DNA of 64,000 bases from DASUPK01 sp963747425 (GCA_963747425.1 CAVVFJ010000018.1:1-64000); one strand, 5' to 3'. Positions 42,764 through 52,779 are shown, numbered from the stretch's first letter. Notes: generated from the sequence alone by a model not told the origin. Numbers and translations: made by a program.

Positions 42764-43671
42764 TCAGCGCCGGCGGCCGACCGCGTGCAGGAAGTCCCGC
42801 CCCCCGCCCAGGGCCTGCTCGATCCTGGCGGCGGGCACGAGCAGCAGCGCTGCGAGCCACCCGAGCACCTCGCGCACTCTCCCCTCGCCCGCGGCGAGGC
42901 CCCCAAGCAACCTGTACTGGAGCGTGCCGATCAGCCCGGTGGAGCTGGTCGAGGTCCAGAGCTCGACGGCGTCGAACCCGGCTCGCTCGAGCAGGATGCG
43001 GAGGGAACGCTCGCCGAAGTGAACCCGGTGCCGCGGCAGGTCCAGGTGGAACCAGTTGCGTCCGAAGCGCCGCCGCGCCCAGCAGTCGAAGTTGGGCACG
43101 CTGATCGCCACCACGCCGCCCGGGACGAGGGCCCGGTGGACCCGCTGCACGGCGCCGCGCGGGTCGCCGATGTGCTCGAGGGACTGGTTGAAGACCACCG
43201 CGTCGTATTGCTCGGAGGGCACGGTGACCGTCTCCAGGGTGCCGGCGCGCGCCTCGATGCCGACGCGGCGGGCCTGCTCGCAGGCGCTCTCGGACGGGTC
43301 GATCCCGTCCACCCGCCATCCGCGGGCGATCATGACCGCGCCGAGCGCGCCCGTGCCGCAGCCGACGTCCAGCAGACGCCCGGGCCGCTCGGGCAAGCGC
43401 CCTCGGCGCGCCAACCCGCATCTCGCGCCGGGTGACGAGGCCGCGAAGCCGACGGGCAAGCGATCCGGAGGTCTCGCCGTGCGGTCCGTATCCCGCGGTG
43501 TAGTAGGAGGCGAGGGCGGCCTCGTCGGCGAGCGGCCGGGTGTTGCCCGCCCCGCAGTCGGGACAGACGTGCACCGTGAAGGTCCCCTCGGTGCCGTGGA
43601 GCAGGTCCGCGCCGCTGATCAACGGCCGCTGGGTCGAGCTCCGCGTCGCAGACCGCGCAGCGCCCCGGCGC
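42764..43671 (-). CDS. SAM methyltransferase with N-terminal zinc ribbon, frame broken
   Basis: The 3' two-thirds reads cleanly: RLLDVGCGTGALGAVMIARGW (SAM site), VDGIDPSESACEQARRVGI, DAVVFNQSLEHIGDP, VAISVPNFDCWARRRFG and WFHLDLPRHRVHF. The N-terminal part, in other frames, has AVCDAELD and HVCPDCGAGNTRPLADE, then YYTAGYGPHGE. This is the architecture of type 11/23 methyltransferases in sugar and lipid-glycan clusters. The start is not visible; homologous sequence begins just after the ccr-like stop at 43672. The product ends at TGA 42764. Confidence 0.78.
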
Positions 43672-44932
43672 TCAACCCAGGCCGACCCGAATCGCGCCGG
43701 GTCCCTCCTCGTGCTTGCCGTCCTGATCGCCGGTGGCGCCGACCAGGATCGAGATCTTCCCGAGGTGCCGGTTGCCGGTGAAGGAGCCGATGCGCCTCGG
43801 GGAGCTCTCCGAAGCTCCATCAGCCCGCCAGAGGACCGGGCGGATCTTCCCCTCCGCGATCAGCTGGTTGGCCCGCCATGCACTCGTAGGCGTTGAAGGC
43901 GTGCGAGCCGATGATCCGCTTCTGCCGCATCCACAGGTAGCGGACGTCGAAGTCGAGCATGTAGCCGCGTGGTCGCGCCGCAGGTGACGACCTGTGCCGA
44001 ACGGCTTCGCCACCAGCACCGAGGTCGGGAAGGTCTCCTTGCCGACGTGCTCGAAGACGATGTCGGGGGCGTCGCCGAGGATCTCCTTGCACCCGCTTCG
44101 CGAAGCGGCGTGACTCGGCGAACCGGTCCCTCTCCTCCTCGGGCGCCTCCCCGCCCCTGCCGCATCATTCCCTGCGAACTCGGTGCGGTCGATGTAGTCG
44201 ATCGGCTCCGAGCTCCTTCGCCAGCTCGCCCTTCTCGGCGGATGAGACGACCGCCACCGCATTCGCCCCGGCGCCCGCGCAGAGCTGTGCGCGCGAACAC
44301 CCCGAGCCCGCCCGCGCCTCCCCAGATCAGGACGTTCTGCCCGGCCTGCAGGTCGCACTGGTCGATCAGCATCCGGTAGGCCGTGAAGTAGGTCACTCCG
44401 TAGGCCGACGAGTCGACCCAGGAGAGCGCCCGGCGGCTTCGGCAGCAGCTGCTGGGCCTGGACCTTGCAGAACTGCGCGAAGGATCCCCAGGTCGTCTGG
44501 TAGCCCCACCCCAGCTGGCTGGGGGCGGCGAGCGGGATCGAGCCCATGGACCTCGGGGTCCTCGTAGGAGGCCGAGTTGGCGTGCAGCACGACCTCGTCG
44601 CCGGGCTTCCAGCGGGTCACCCCCGGGCCGACCTTCCAGACGATCCCCGGAGGCGTCGGAGCCCGCGATGTGGTGACCCCACTCGGGGTGGTCGCCGTAG
44701 CCGAAGATCGAGATCGGCTCGGCGAGCGCCGCCCAGACGCTGTTGAAGTTGACCCCCGCGGCCATCACCCGGACGACCACCTCGAAGGGCCCGGGCTGCG
44801 GGAACCTCGACCTCCTCGATCTCGTAGGCGGCCTCGAGCGTCGCCCTCGCCGCTCCTGCGCGAAGCACCCAGGCGGCCATCGTCTCCGGCAGCTCGCCGG
44901 GGTCGACGGCCAGCCTGGGAGTACGTCCGCAT
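43672..44932 (-). CDS. ccr: Crotonyl-CoA carboxylase/reductase-like, frame broken
   Basis: This is a medium-chain reductase of about 420 residues read across many frames. ATG 44932 (MRTYSQ) leads to VDPGELPETMAAWVLRA, then VVRVMAAGVNFNSVWAAL, SIFGYGDHPEWGHHIAGSDASG, TRWKPGDEVVLHA, VDSSAYGVTYFTAYRMLI, GQNVLIWGGAGGLGVFA (NADPH loop), YIDRTEFAG, APDIVFEHVGKETFPTSV and NRHLGKISILVGATG. These blocks match crotonyl-CoA reductase/carboxylases, which make ethylmalonyl-CoA from crotonyl-CoA and CO2. At least eight breaks are present. A simple acrylyl- or crotonyl-CoA reductase is the main alternative. Confidence 0.82.
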
Positions 44933-44952
44933 GTGCCTATCGGCCCACGCGC

Positions 44953-45483
44953 TCAGTGCTGCTGCGCCTGGGCCAGCGCCTCGCACTGCTCGCGACCGAG
45001 CAACTGGACGCAGTTGCCGGGCGTCAGCGTCCGCCCCGGACCGGTGTTCTTCTGCGCCTCGCGCGATCGCCTCGCACTCGGCGCGAGTGTGGGATTTGAG
45101 GCAGTCCTTCGGCGCCGAGGTCTTCCCCACCTTCGCGCCCCGCGACTGCCTGGCGTACTCCTCGCATTGGGCGTGACTCATTCCGGGCGGACAGGTCGGC
45201 TTGGAGCTCCTTCCTGGGTGCCGCCGGCAGAGCCCTTCGACTTGGAGCCGCCGTCCGCCGGTGTTCTTCTTGTCCCCGCCGGGTGCCTGGGTCAACAGTT
45301 GGCGCGGTGACCGTGTGGGATCGCGCTGATCGGACTGGCCACGGTCTGCGTCGCGGCAGCCCGCTGGTCGTTGGATCCCCCGCCACAGGCGCTCAGCGCC
45401 GTCGCGGCGGCCAGCGCGAGTGCCACCGCAGCCAAGCAGGCGCGGCCGCGCGTCCACCGCAGTCGCGTTTCCCTCTCCGTCAC
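44953..45483 (-). CDS. Putative lipoprotein with repeated Cys-Glu motif, frame broken
   Basis: GTG 45483 starts a signal sequence (RLRWTRGRACLAAVALALAAATALSACGGG) with lipobox LSAC. A low-complexity Gly/Lys/Ser linker follows. The C-terminal part has three similar units: SHAQCEEYARQ, HTRAECEAIAR and LGREQCEALAQAQ, each preceded by another Cys or Pro-rich stretch. The ending is QQH at TGA 44953. Breaks occur in the linker and near 45055. Three C/(R)xxCE units suggest disulfide-linked repeats. Function unknown. It is 20 nt upstream of ccr on the same strand. Confidence 0.68.
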
Positions 45484-45539
45484 GCGACCTCAATGTAGCT
45501 CAAGGGTCCAGCCCCCCAGGTCGCTGGTAGCTTGAGCGC

Positions 45540-46210
45540 GTGCACTGCCCTCGGTGCGGGACGGAGAACGAGCGGGGCGATCGCTTCTGCGCCAACTGCG
45601 GCGCCTCGCTGCGGACCAGGAGAAGGCCCCCTGCTCAGCGGCTCTCCACCCGAGGGGGGAGCGCATAACGGTTATTGTTCGGCACCTCTGCGGCGGGCCC
45701 GGCTGCTCACCGCCGGCACTGCCCTCGCGATCGTGATCGCGATCGTCGCCGCCCTCACGCTGCCGGCCAACGACAACGGGGAGATCCCCAGGGACCGCTA
45801 CACGATCGCCGCCGATCGCGTCTGCGTCAAGGCCAAGAAGAAGATCGGCGCGGCGAGCACCCGCGCCCTGGCGGTGGGGGGCCTTAGCGGCGGCATCCGT
45901 CATCTCCGCCTTTTACGCGCGCAGCCTGGTTCCGATCGTTGCCCAGTGGCGCGTCGACTTCAACGCCCTGTGGGTCCCCCCGCGGACCGGGTCGAGCTGG
46001 CCAACTCTCTCGACGTACGCGCTCCGCGAGGTGGAGGTGGAGGTGGCCGGTCTCTCGATCGCCGCCGAGGGAACTGCGCGCCGGACCTGTGGAGCGCTCT
46101 CGCCACGTCGACCAGCTGACGGAGGAACGTCGAGCGGGCGATCGCGGACCTCGGCCTGACCGACTGCAGCTCGGATCTCGATCGCGCCGGGCGCCCCGCC
46201 GCCCAGCTGA
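45540..46210 (+). CDS. Zinc-ribbon membrane protein, frame broken
   Basis: GTG 45540 starts a zinc ribbon (CPRCGTENERGDRFCANCGASL). After a basic linker, in another frame, there is one membrane helix (LLTAGTALAIVIAIVAALTLP) and then an extracytoplasmic part with RYTIAADRVCVKAKKKIG, FYARSLVPIVAQWRVDFNAL, VELANSLDV and LGLTDCSSDLD in shifting frames. The design, a cytoplasmic zinc ribbon, one helix and a small outer domain with two cysteines, recurs in actinobacterial membrane proteins of unknown function. The exact end is not certain; TGA near 46210 is the best guess. It is divergent to the lipoprotein gene, with 56 nt between starts. Confidence 0.6.
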
Positions 46211-46264
46211 CCGTCCCCCGGAGCTTGCATGTGTCCTGCTCATGTGATGGAATCCTGGCCCTGA

Positions 46265-46290
46265 GTACGGCTTGGGACGGACGGCCGTAC
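46265..46290. promoter_or_regulatory. Inverted repeat upstream of secreted protein
   Basis: GTACGGC (46265-46271) and GCCGTAC (46284-46290) are perfect 7-bp arms with a 12-nt spacer. They lie 25 nt before the start of the secreted protein gene at 46315. It could be an operator or an mRNA leader hairpin. Confidence 0.35.
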
Positions 46291-46314
46291 GGCAATTTGC
46301 AGGGAGGGAGAAGG

Positions 46315-46908
46315 ATGAAGAAGCGCTACACGGTTTTGGGGCTGAGCGTGTTCCTTGCGCTTGCGCTGGCTGTGCCGGCACTTGGCGGGCCCTCGGATCC
46401 AATCGCACAGGTGGCGGGCAGCGGCGGCAAGGCCCTGAAGAAGGCGAAGAAGGGGATCCGCCTCGCCTGAGGGATGCCCAGAACTCGGCGGACAGCGCCC
46501 AGAACACGGCGAATTCCCTCGCCGTCTCGCAGGCGGCAGTAAACGCGCAGACGACCGCGGACGCCGGCGCAGAGGCCGAAAACGGCCGCGTGGGCGGCAC
46601 AGAGCTCCCGCGGATGCCGCCAACGCAAACGCCAACACCAGGCTGAAGAGCAAGGACGGCGAGGTTCGGCACGGCCACGGCCAACACGGCCGGCGGGAGC
46701 TCACAGCACGTCGGTGTCCTGCAACGCCGGCGAGGTGCCCACCGGCGGCGGCTATTTCATGGGCGGAACCTGCGCCCGCTGGGGCTGTCGTCACCTCCAA
46801 TGAGGACACCTTTCTACAACTACCGGTTGGTTCGTCGCCGGCGACAACCAGACGGGGATCGCCACCGCCTGGGGCATTGACGGCGATGGTGGATGCGCGC
46901 ACCCCTAG
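46315..46908 (+). CDS. Secreted protein with Ala/Asn-rich helical repeats, frame broken
   Basis: ATG 46315 has a strong GGAGGGAGAAGG ribosome site directly upstream. A signal peptide (KRYTVLGLSVFLALALAVPALGG) leads to a short Lys-rich stretch and then an Ala/Asn/Ser-rich helical segment (RDAQNSADSAQNTANSLAVS, AAVNAQTTADA, ANANANTRLKSKDGEV) with a repeating small-residue pattern like a trimeric or dimeric coiled coil. A C-terminal domain follows with GGGYFMGG, TSNEDTF, WFVAGDNQTG and TAWGIDG-CAHP, ending at TAG 46906. Such stalk-plus-head proteins occur on actinobacterial surfaces. Several breaks make residue numbers uncertain. A terminator follows. Confidence 0.65.
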
Positions 46909-46938
46909 CGCCGCTCGTTCTCGAGGTTCGATCCCCAG

Positions 46939-46966
46939 AAGGGCCGCCCGAGCGGGCGGCCCTTTT
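46939..46966 (+). terminator. Intrinsic terminator
   Basis: A perfect 11-bp stem (46939-46949 with 46954-46964) has a GAGC loop and TTTT at 46963-46966. It is the same design as the terminator at 1861: 11 bp, 4-nt GA-starting loop and an AA...TT end. It separates the secreted protein from the GT-C operon. Confidence 0.85.
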
Positions 46967-46979
46967 CCTTCCCCGGTAC

Positions 46980-48336
46980 ATGCAGCCCTCACGCTCCGAC
47001 CCTCCGTCCGCAGGTGGCTGCCCGCCCGCGATCGTCGCCGTCGCGCTGCTGATCCGGGTCGTGGCGATCGCGAGCGACGGCGGCCTGACGCCGGCGAACG
47101 ACGGGCTCAAGTACGACCACTACGCCCGCTCGATCGCGGCCGGCGATGGCCTGCCGCGCTCGGGCTACCTGCTCTACGGCGGCCCGACCGCCATCCACGG
47201 GCCCGGCTGTCCGCATCCTCCTCGGAGCCGTCTACGCGTTCACCGGCGACAGCATCACCGCGGGGCGGCTCACGGGGGCGGTGCTCGGGGCTCGTCATCG
47301 TCGCGCTCCTCCGGTATCTGCTGGTCAGGCGGATCTGGGGCCGGCGGGTGGCGCTGGTGGTAGCTGCGTCGCGGCGGTGTTCCCTTTTTTGTGATCATGG
47401 CCCCCCGGGAGCTCTGGTCGGAGTCGCTGTTCCTGGTTCTCGAGCTCGGAGCGCTGCTCTGCGTGGTCGAGTTCCGCAGGTCCGGCGGGTCTGATGCGAT
47501 GGGCCGCGGCCGCCGGCGCGCTCTGCGGCCTGGCCGCCCTGACCCGGAACACCGGCGTGCTGGTGCTGGTGGTCGTCGCGCTCGGCGTCTGGACGATGCG
47601 GCCGAGACTGCGGTCTGAGGGCGCTGGCCGCGCCGGCAATGGCGGCGGCCTGCGCCGCGCTCGTGATCCTGCCGTGGACCCTGCGCAACGCCGACGCGTT
47701 CGGGCGGTTCATACCCTTGACGACGAGCGCGGGAGTGAACGCCGGTGGGGTCTACAACCAGGAGTCGTACGCCGACGGCGACAGCCACGGGGGCTGGCGC
47801 TTCACGCAGCAGGTCCCCGAGTACAAGGCGCTCTTCGTCGACCCCGCCCTCGACGAGGCGGACGTCGACCGGGCCCTGCGAGGAAGAACTCAGGCGCTTC
47901 GCGTGGGAACATCCCGGCTATGTCGCCGAGGTGTCTGCCTGGGACCTGCTGCGCCTCTTCGAGATCACCGGCGGTTCGGTCGTCGATCTGCACGGCAACC
48001 CCGTCGTCCCGCCCCAGAGCGGGAGCGGCACAAACACAGCGGAGCGGATCGGGCTCGCCCTCGCCGCGGCTGCTCGGCGCCGCGCGGGCATCATCGCTGA
48101 TCGTGCGCTCCGGCGAGGGGGCGGTGCATCCCCCGGCGCCCGGAGCGCGCCGCGCATCCCCAGAGGCCCCCTATTCTCGGTCGCTGCCGATTCTGATGCT
48201 GATCGCGACCGTGCCCATCGGCGGCCTGCCCCGCTACCGGATCCCGATTGACCCGTTCCTGATCATCCTCGCGGCGATCGGCGCGGTCTGGCTCTGGGAC
48301 CGATCGGCCGGACGCCGCCCCGGGAGCGCCGGATGA
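46980..48336 (+). CDS. GT-C family membrane glycosyltransferase (ArnT/PMT-like), frame broken
   Basis: This is a polytopic glycosyltransferase of about 450 residues. It has an N-terminal helix (AIVAVALLIRVVAIA), the first-loop acidic motif NDGLKYDHYARSIAAGDGL typical of GT-C enzymes, then helices with VIVALLRYLLVRRIWG, MAPRELWSESLFLVLELGAL, RWAAAAGALCGLAALTRNTGVLVLV and PWTLRNADAFGRFIPLTT, a soluble loop (DDDSHGGWRF-like GDSHGGWRFTQQVPEYK) and a C-terminal pair PRYRIPIDPFLIILAAIGAVWLW. These enzymes use polyprenyl-phosphate sugars at the outer membrane face, fitting the GT2 gene in the island. At least five breaks occur. The stop overlaps the next gene (ATGA). Confidence 0.8.
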
Positions 48337-48861
48337 CCGCGCGTCGGCGCGAGGCCGCTGCTCGTGACCGGCGTCGCCGCGACGATGCTCGCCGGCTGCG
48401 GCGGCGGGGGCGGGGCGGCACCACGTCAACCGCGGACGAGGCCGTGCCCCCCGCGGTCGCCGCGCAGGCGAACTCAAACTGCCGGCAGCTGGTCCGGGAG
48501 GCGGGGGCCTGGCGGCCGGGTCGTCCAGCGCAACCACCATTCGTTCGAGGGCCTGACCGCGATCGTGAGCAGGGAATCCCGATCGTGGAGCGAGTCGCCA
48601 GTCGCCAGCGGCGGCTCGCACAGGCGGCCGACAGTTCCGCCTACGAGCGGTACCTCGAGTCCTTCGACCCGCGGTGGTGCTCCTCCAGGAGAGGCTCCGG
48701 GCCGGCGACGCGGGGGACGCGACCAATCGCGCAGGCTGAACGGCCTGATGACGGGCCTCAGCGTCGAGCAGAAGCGGGCCGCACGGGAGGCGGGCCTCAC
48801 CGGGTGCGACGTCGACTTCACGGATACCGTGACCCGGGCCGCCTTCGGCCCCAACGAATGA
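48333..48861 (+). CDS. Putative lipoprotein, frame broken
   Basis: ATG 48333 overlaps the GT-C stop. The signal and lipobox are split across frames: LLVTGVAATMLAGCGGGGG. The mature part, in alternating frames, has NSNCRQLVREA, GIPIVERVASRQRRLAQAADSS, YERYLESFDP, RRRLNGLMTGLSVEQK-like LNGLMTGLSVEQKRAAREAG and GCDVDFTDTVTRAAFGPNE at the end. It resembles small helical actinobacterial lipoproteins, with two cysteines (NSNC and TGCDVD). The first lipoprotein of the window (217-726) has a similar overall design. It is coupled on both sides to the GT-C and acyltransferase genes. Confidence 0.65.
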
Positions 48862-50121
48862 GCTCGCCGACAGCCGCTGTCCGGGGCGACCCGTGCCCGG
48901 ATGTCGTCGCCCCGCCCCCGCGCCACCCGCGGTTCCCGCTCACCGTCGGCCTGCGAGGCGTGCCGGCCATCGCGATCCTGATAGGCCACGCCTGGTTCTT
49001 CAGCGGCGGCTTCGGCGGTTTCACCGAGAGCCTCCCCAACCGAGGCATGGTCCGCATGGACGCCTGGTCGCGCTCTTCTTCCTGCTCTCGGGGTTTCTGC
49101 TCTACCGGCCGATGATCGCCCACCGGACCGCGGGGCCCGGCACCCCGATCGCCGACTACGCCAGGAGGCGGTTCCTCCGCCTCTATCCCGCCTACTGGGT
49201 CGTGCTGATCGTCCTCGCGATCTTCCCGGGGCTGTTCGGCGTCTGGACCCCGACTGGTGGCGTTCTACGGCCTACGGACTTCTTCGATCTCCACAACCCC
49301 CACAGCGCCTGTCCGGCACGACCGTCACTTCTGCGGCCTGCCGCAGTCCTGGACGCTGGGTGTGGACATGAGCTTCTACGTCGCGCTGCCCTTCTACGCG
49401 GCGGGGACGGGGCTGCTCGCGCGCGGGCAGGGACGTAAGAGCTGGATGAAGGCAGAGCTGGCGTGCTCGCCGGCTGGCCGCGCTCGCTGTTCCTGCACGG
49501 CCCGCCGCTCAACATGCGGCACGACGAACCTGGTTCAGGTTCAGCTTCCTCGGCCACTTCTACTGGTTCGCGCTGGGCATGGCGATCGCCGTGATCTCGG
49601 TGGCCTACTGGGAAACGGGGCTGCCGCGCCCGCTTCGCTTCGCGAGACGAAGCCCGAGCTCTGCTGGGCAGTCGCCTTCGCGATCTACCTGGTGACGCTT
49701 TTCGGGTTCTAGCCGGCGCCGTTCCCGGTCGCGCCCTTCACCGCGCTCAGTACGTGAAGCTCAACCTGATCCAGGGGGTCGCCGCCGTGTTCCTCTTCCT
49801 GCCGGCGGTGTTCTCCAATCCGAATCGCGGCCTGCCGGCCCGGGTCCTCGGGCACCCGGTGCTGATGTGGTTCGGCCTGATCTCGTACGGCATCTACCTC
49901 TGGCACGTGACGATCGCCGTCGAGCTCGGAGTCGGCGGCGCGCCACCGACTTCTGGATGGTCCTGCTCGGCGGCACGATGCTGACGATCCCGCTCGCGGC
50001 GGCCAGCTACTACCTGGTGGAGCGACCACTGATGAAGCTCAAGTACCGCTCGCTTCGCCAGGTGCTCCGCGGCCGCGCCCAGCGGCACGGAGCCGGTGGC
50101 CGACCCGGCGGATCGGCGTGA
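48858..50121 (+). CDS. Acyltransferase 3 family membrane protein, frame broken
   Basis: This is an OafA/YrhL-type membrane O-acyltransferase of about 415 residues read across frames. It has FPLTVGLRGVPAIAILIGHAWFF (helix 1 with the conserved RG and catalytic His in GHAWFF), SLFFLLSGFLLYRPMI, DYARRRFLRLYPAYWVVLIVL (R-x-x-R-L-x-P motif), SWTLGVDMSFYVALPF (conserved W-x-L-x-x-E region, with Asp instead of Glu), and GLISYGIYLWHVTI near the end. These proteins add acyl groups to glycans or lipids. ATG 48858 overlaps the lipoprotein stop, and its TGA overlaps the GTG of the double methyltransferase. Confidence 0.82.
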
Positions 50122-52770
50122 CGCCGGGACCGGTGAGCAGCCGCCGCCCACCGCCGGAGGAGCGTCGCCCGCCGCGATGCGCCGGGGGATGTTCCTCTCC
50201 CAGGACGGCGTGGTGCTCTGCACCACGCTCAGGGCCCTGGACGAGCTCGGCGTCCTGGAGCCGTCGCTGCAGGCCGATGGTCCCTCGCGGAGCTCTACCC
50301 CGAGATCACCGAGCCGGGTTCGGCGCTCTGCGGGTGGCCGTTCGGACCCTGGCGAGCACCGGCTGGGTCGCCGACCGCCGACCCTCGACCCGCGATACCA
50401 CCGCTCTTGCGCTGGACGGAGGCCGGTCGTCTGGCGATGCGCCCGGCGGGACGCTACGTGGCCCTCGGGCGGTTGCTGGCCGAATTCGGCGAGCACCGAG
50501 GACGACGCCTGGACGCGCGACTGGGACGAGGGCCAGGTCGCGTACTTCCGGCAGCTGCTCGGCCCGGCCTGCGATCGCTGGCGCACTGAGCGGCCTCCCG
50601 ACGAGCTCGCGGATCTGGTCGCGGCCCACCTCGACGCCGGGCTGATCGTCCCGATGATGCTCTGGCTGCACGAGACCGGGAGGCTCGGCGAGACGGGGCC
50701 CGACCCTGCCCGATGACGACGTCGGACGGGCATGGCGCGGCTGCTCACGGCGCTCGGCTGCACGGAGGCCGACGGCGCCTGGACCGAGACCGGGCTGCAG
50801 GCCCGGGCGTTCGCCCTCAACTTCGGCGGCGTCGCCACCTACCTGCCGCTGCTCGCCCGGCTGCCCGAGCTCTACCGCGGAGAGCTGACGGTGCAGCCGG
50901 AGCCCGGGGCCGAGCGCGAATGGCACGTGCACCGCGAGCTCAACCTGAGGATCAGCGCCAAGGCGCACAGCCGCTACTTCAGGGACACCGATCCGATCTT
51001 CCTGGAGATCTTCAACCGCGAGCCGATCTCCGAGCAGCCCAGCTTCATCGCCGACATGGGGTGCGGCGACGGGAGCTGGCTGCTGCACCTGCACGAGCTG
51101 ATCGAGCGGGGAACGCGCAGGGGCGCGGCGCTCGAGAGCCACCCCCTGACCATGGTCGGCGTCGACACCGAGGACACCGCGCTGGAGCAGGCGCGGCGGC
51201 GCCTCGAGGGCGCCGGCGTCCCGGCCGTGCTGATCAGGGGGGACGTGACCGACCCGGACCGCCTCACCTCCGATCTCGGCGAACGCGGGCTGTCGATGCA
51301 GGACGGGCTCCACATCCGCTCCTTCATCGACCACGAGCGCGCCTACCTCGGCGCCGATGATGTCGACGAGGTGCCGGGCTGGGCCAGCGGCGCCTATCTC
51401 GGCCCGAACGGCGGGCCCCTCGGCGGCGAGGAGGTCGAGCGCGACCTGGTCGCTCACCTGCGTCGCTGGGGGCGGCACGTCCCCAAGCACGGGATGGTGG
51501 TGCTCGAGGCGCACAGCGTCGCGCCCCGGATCGCCAGCCGGCAGCTGGGCTCGCTGCACAGCGTCGCCTTCGACGCCCATCAGGCCTACTCGAAGCAGTA
51601 CCCCGTCGACCACCCCAGCTTCATGCGCTGCGCGGAGCTCGCGGGCCTTCAGGCGATCGCGCACGTCGAGCGCCGCTACCCGTCGAACCGCCCCTTCGTC
51701 GCGATCAGCCTCAACCGCTTCCTCGGCGCTGGGAGGCTCCCGCGCTGCCGGCGATCGGCGAGGAGCGTGCCGCGCCACGACACCTGGCGGCCCGAGCCGG
51801 CGGTCGATCTCGCGGACGGCCGCGCCCTGCACGAGATGCTCTTCACCGGTGGCGACATCCGCCATCCGGCGATGTGGCACTCGGCGGCGACCGGCTCGGT
51901 CGTCGCCGGCGCGCTCGATGCAATCGAAGGCCGCCTGGCGGACGCCGGCGAGGGGGACGTGGTGCGGGTCCTCGACTACGGCGCGGGCACCGGCACGGCG
52001 ACGATCGAGCTGCTCAAGGCGCTGCGAGAGAGGGGTTCGAGCGCCGGCTCGGCGATGCCGGGATCGGGCTGGAGATCCACCTGGTGGATCTGCCATCGGG
52101 CTGGTACGCGCAGGCCTACGAGCTGCTCTCCGACTGCTCGTGGACCCGATTCCACTCCCTGCGGGCCGACGACGGGGGCTTCAGGCCGCTGCTCGAGGTC
52201 ACGGGCGGGCAGGCTATGGACGTCGCGATGGCCAACATGGTCTTCCACCTGATCCCGCCGCGAGCCCTCCCGTCGGCGATGGCCCAGCTGGCCGGCGTGC
52301 TCGTTCCCGGCGGCAGGCTGCTCTGGAGCTCGCCCGACCTCGGACCGCCCGGGCCCTACGACGTCCTGCTGCACGACCCGAACAGAGCGCTCAGAGAGCG
52401 GGCCCTGGAGCGACTGCAAACGGAGGGGCTCGACGAGGAAGCCATGAGCGCCGCTCGCGAGCGCGCCGAACGCCGGATCCTCCCCGCTCCCCTGGCGAGC
52501 GACGTCGATGCCGCGCTGGCCCCCGGCTTCGACGGCGAGACCGAGCTGCGCGCCTACGAGATGCGCGCTGAGGAGATCGTCAGGGGCCTGCTCGTCCCGT
52601 CGAACCAGGCCGAGTATCTGCCCGAGATCGAGGATGCCGGGCGGCGCGAGGAGATCATCCGCGAGCTGATGCTCGCCGACGTGATCCCGGCGATGCAGGC
52701 AGGGCCGGCGGGGACGGCGCTGGGCCTGAACCTGCACTGGACCCTGGGCGCGCACACGAAGCGGGCCTAG
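50118..52770 (+). CDS. Tandem methyltransferase, AprA-MT1-like plus second class I MT
   Basis: This is a protein of about 884 residues. An N-terminal adaptor has RRGMFLSQDGVVLCTTLRALDELGVLE and a winged-helix-like part. The first methyltransferase has SFIADMGCGDGSWLLHLHEL (near 308), LTMVGVDTEDTALEQARRRL and DGLHIRSFIDHERAYLG, blocks I associate with the AprA-type methyltransferases of polyketide starter modules. A second class I domain has VVRVLDYGAGTGTATIELLKAL (near 617), EIHLVDLPSGWYAQAY and VAMANMVFHLIPPRALP. There is no GNAT, ACP or PKS domain. Breaks occur near 50175, 50290-50520, 50715 and 52050; the middle is intact. GTG 50118 overlaps the acyltransferase stop. Confidence 0.7.
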
Positions 52771-52779
52771 GCCCCGGCT

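Noticed and set aside
41984..43435. 483-residue glycosyltransferase reading
   Set aside because: After about residue 240 the reading runs antisense through the convergent methyltransferase and is Pro/Arg-rich. A one-base shift gives a stop at 42751.
44094..44107. Perfect 14-bp palindrome CGCTTCG-CGAAGCG
   Set aside because: It lies inside the ccr-like coding region over ordinary Arg-Phe-Ala-Lys-type codons, so chance in GC-rich coding DNA is enough.
50306..52096. A 596-codon open reading frame on the minus strand
   Set aside because: It is antisense to the tandem methyltransferase, whose plus-strand SAM motifs are clear. It is a mirror frame typical of high-GC DNA.
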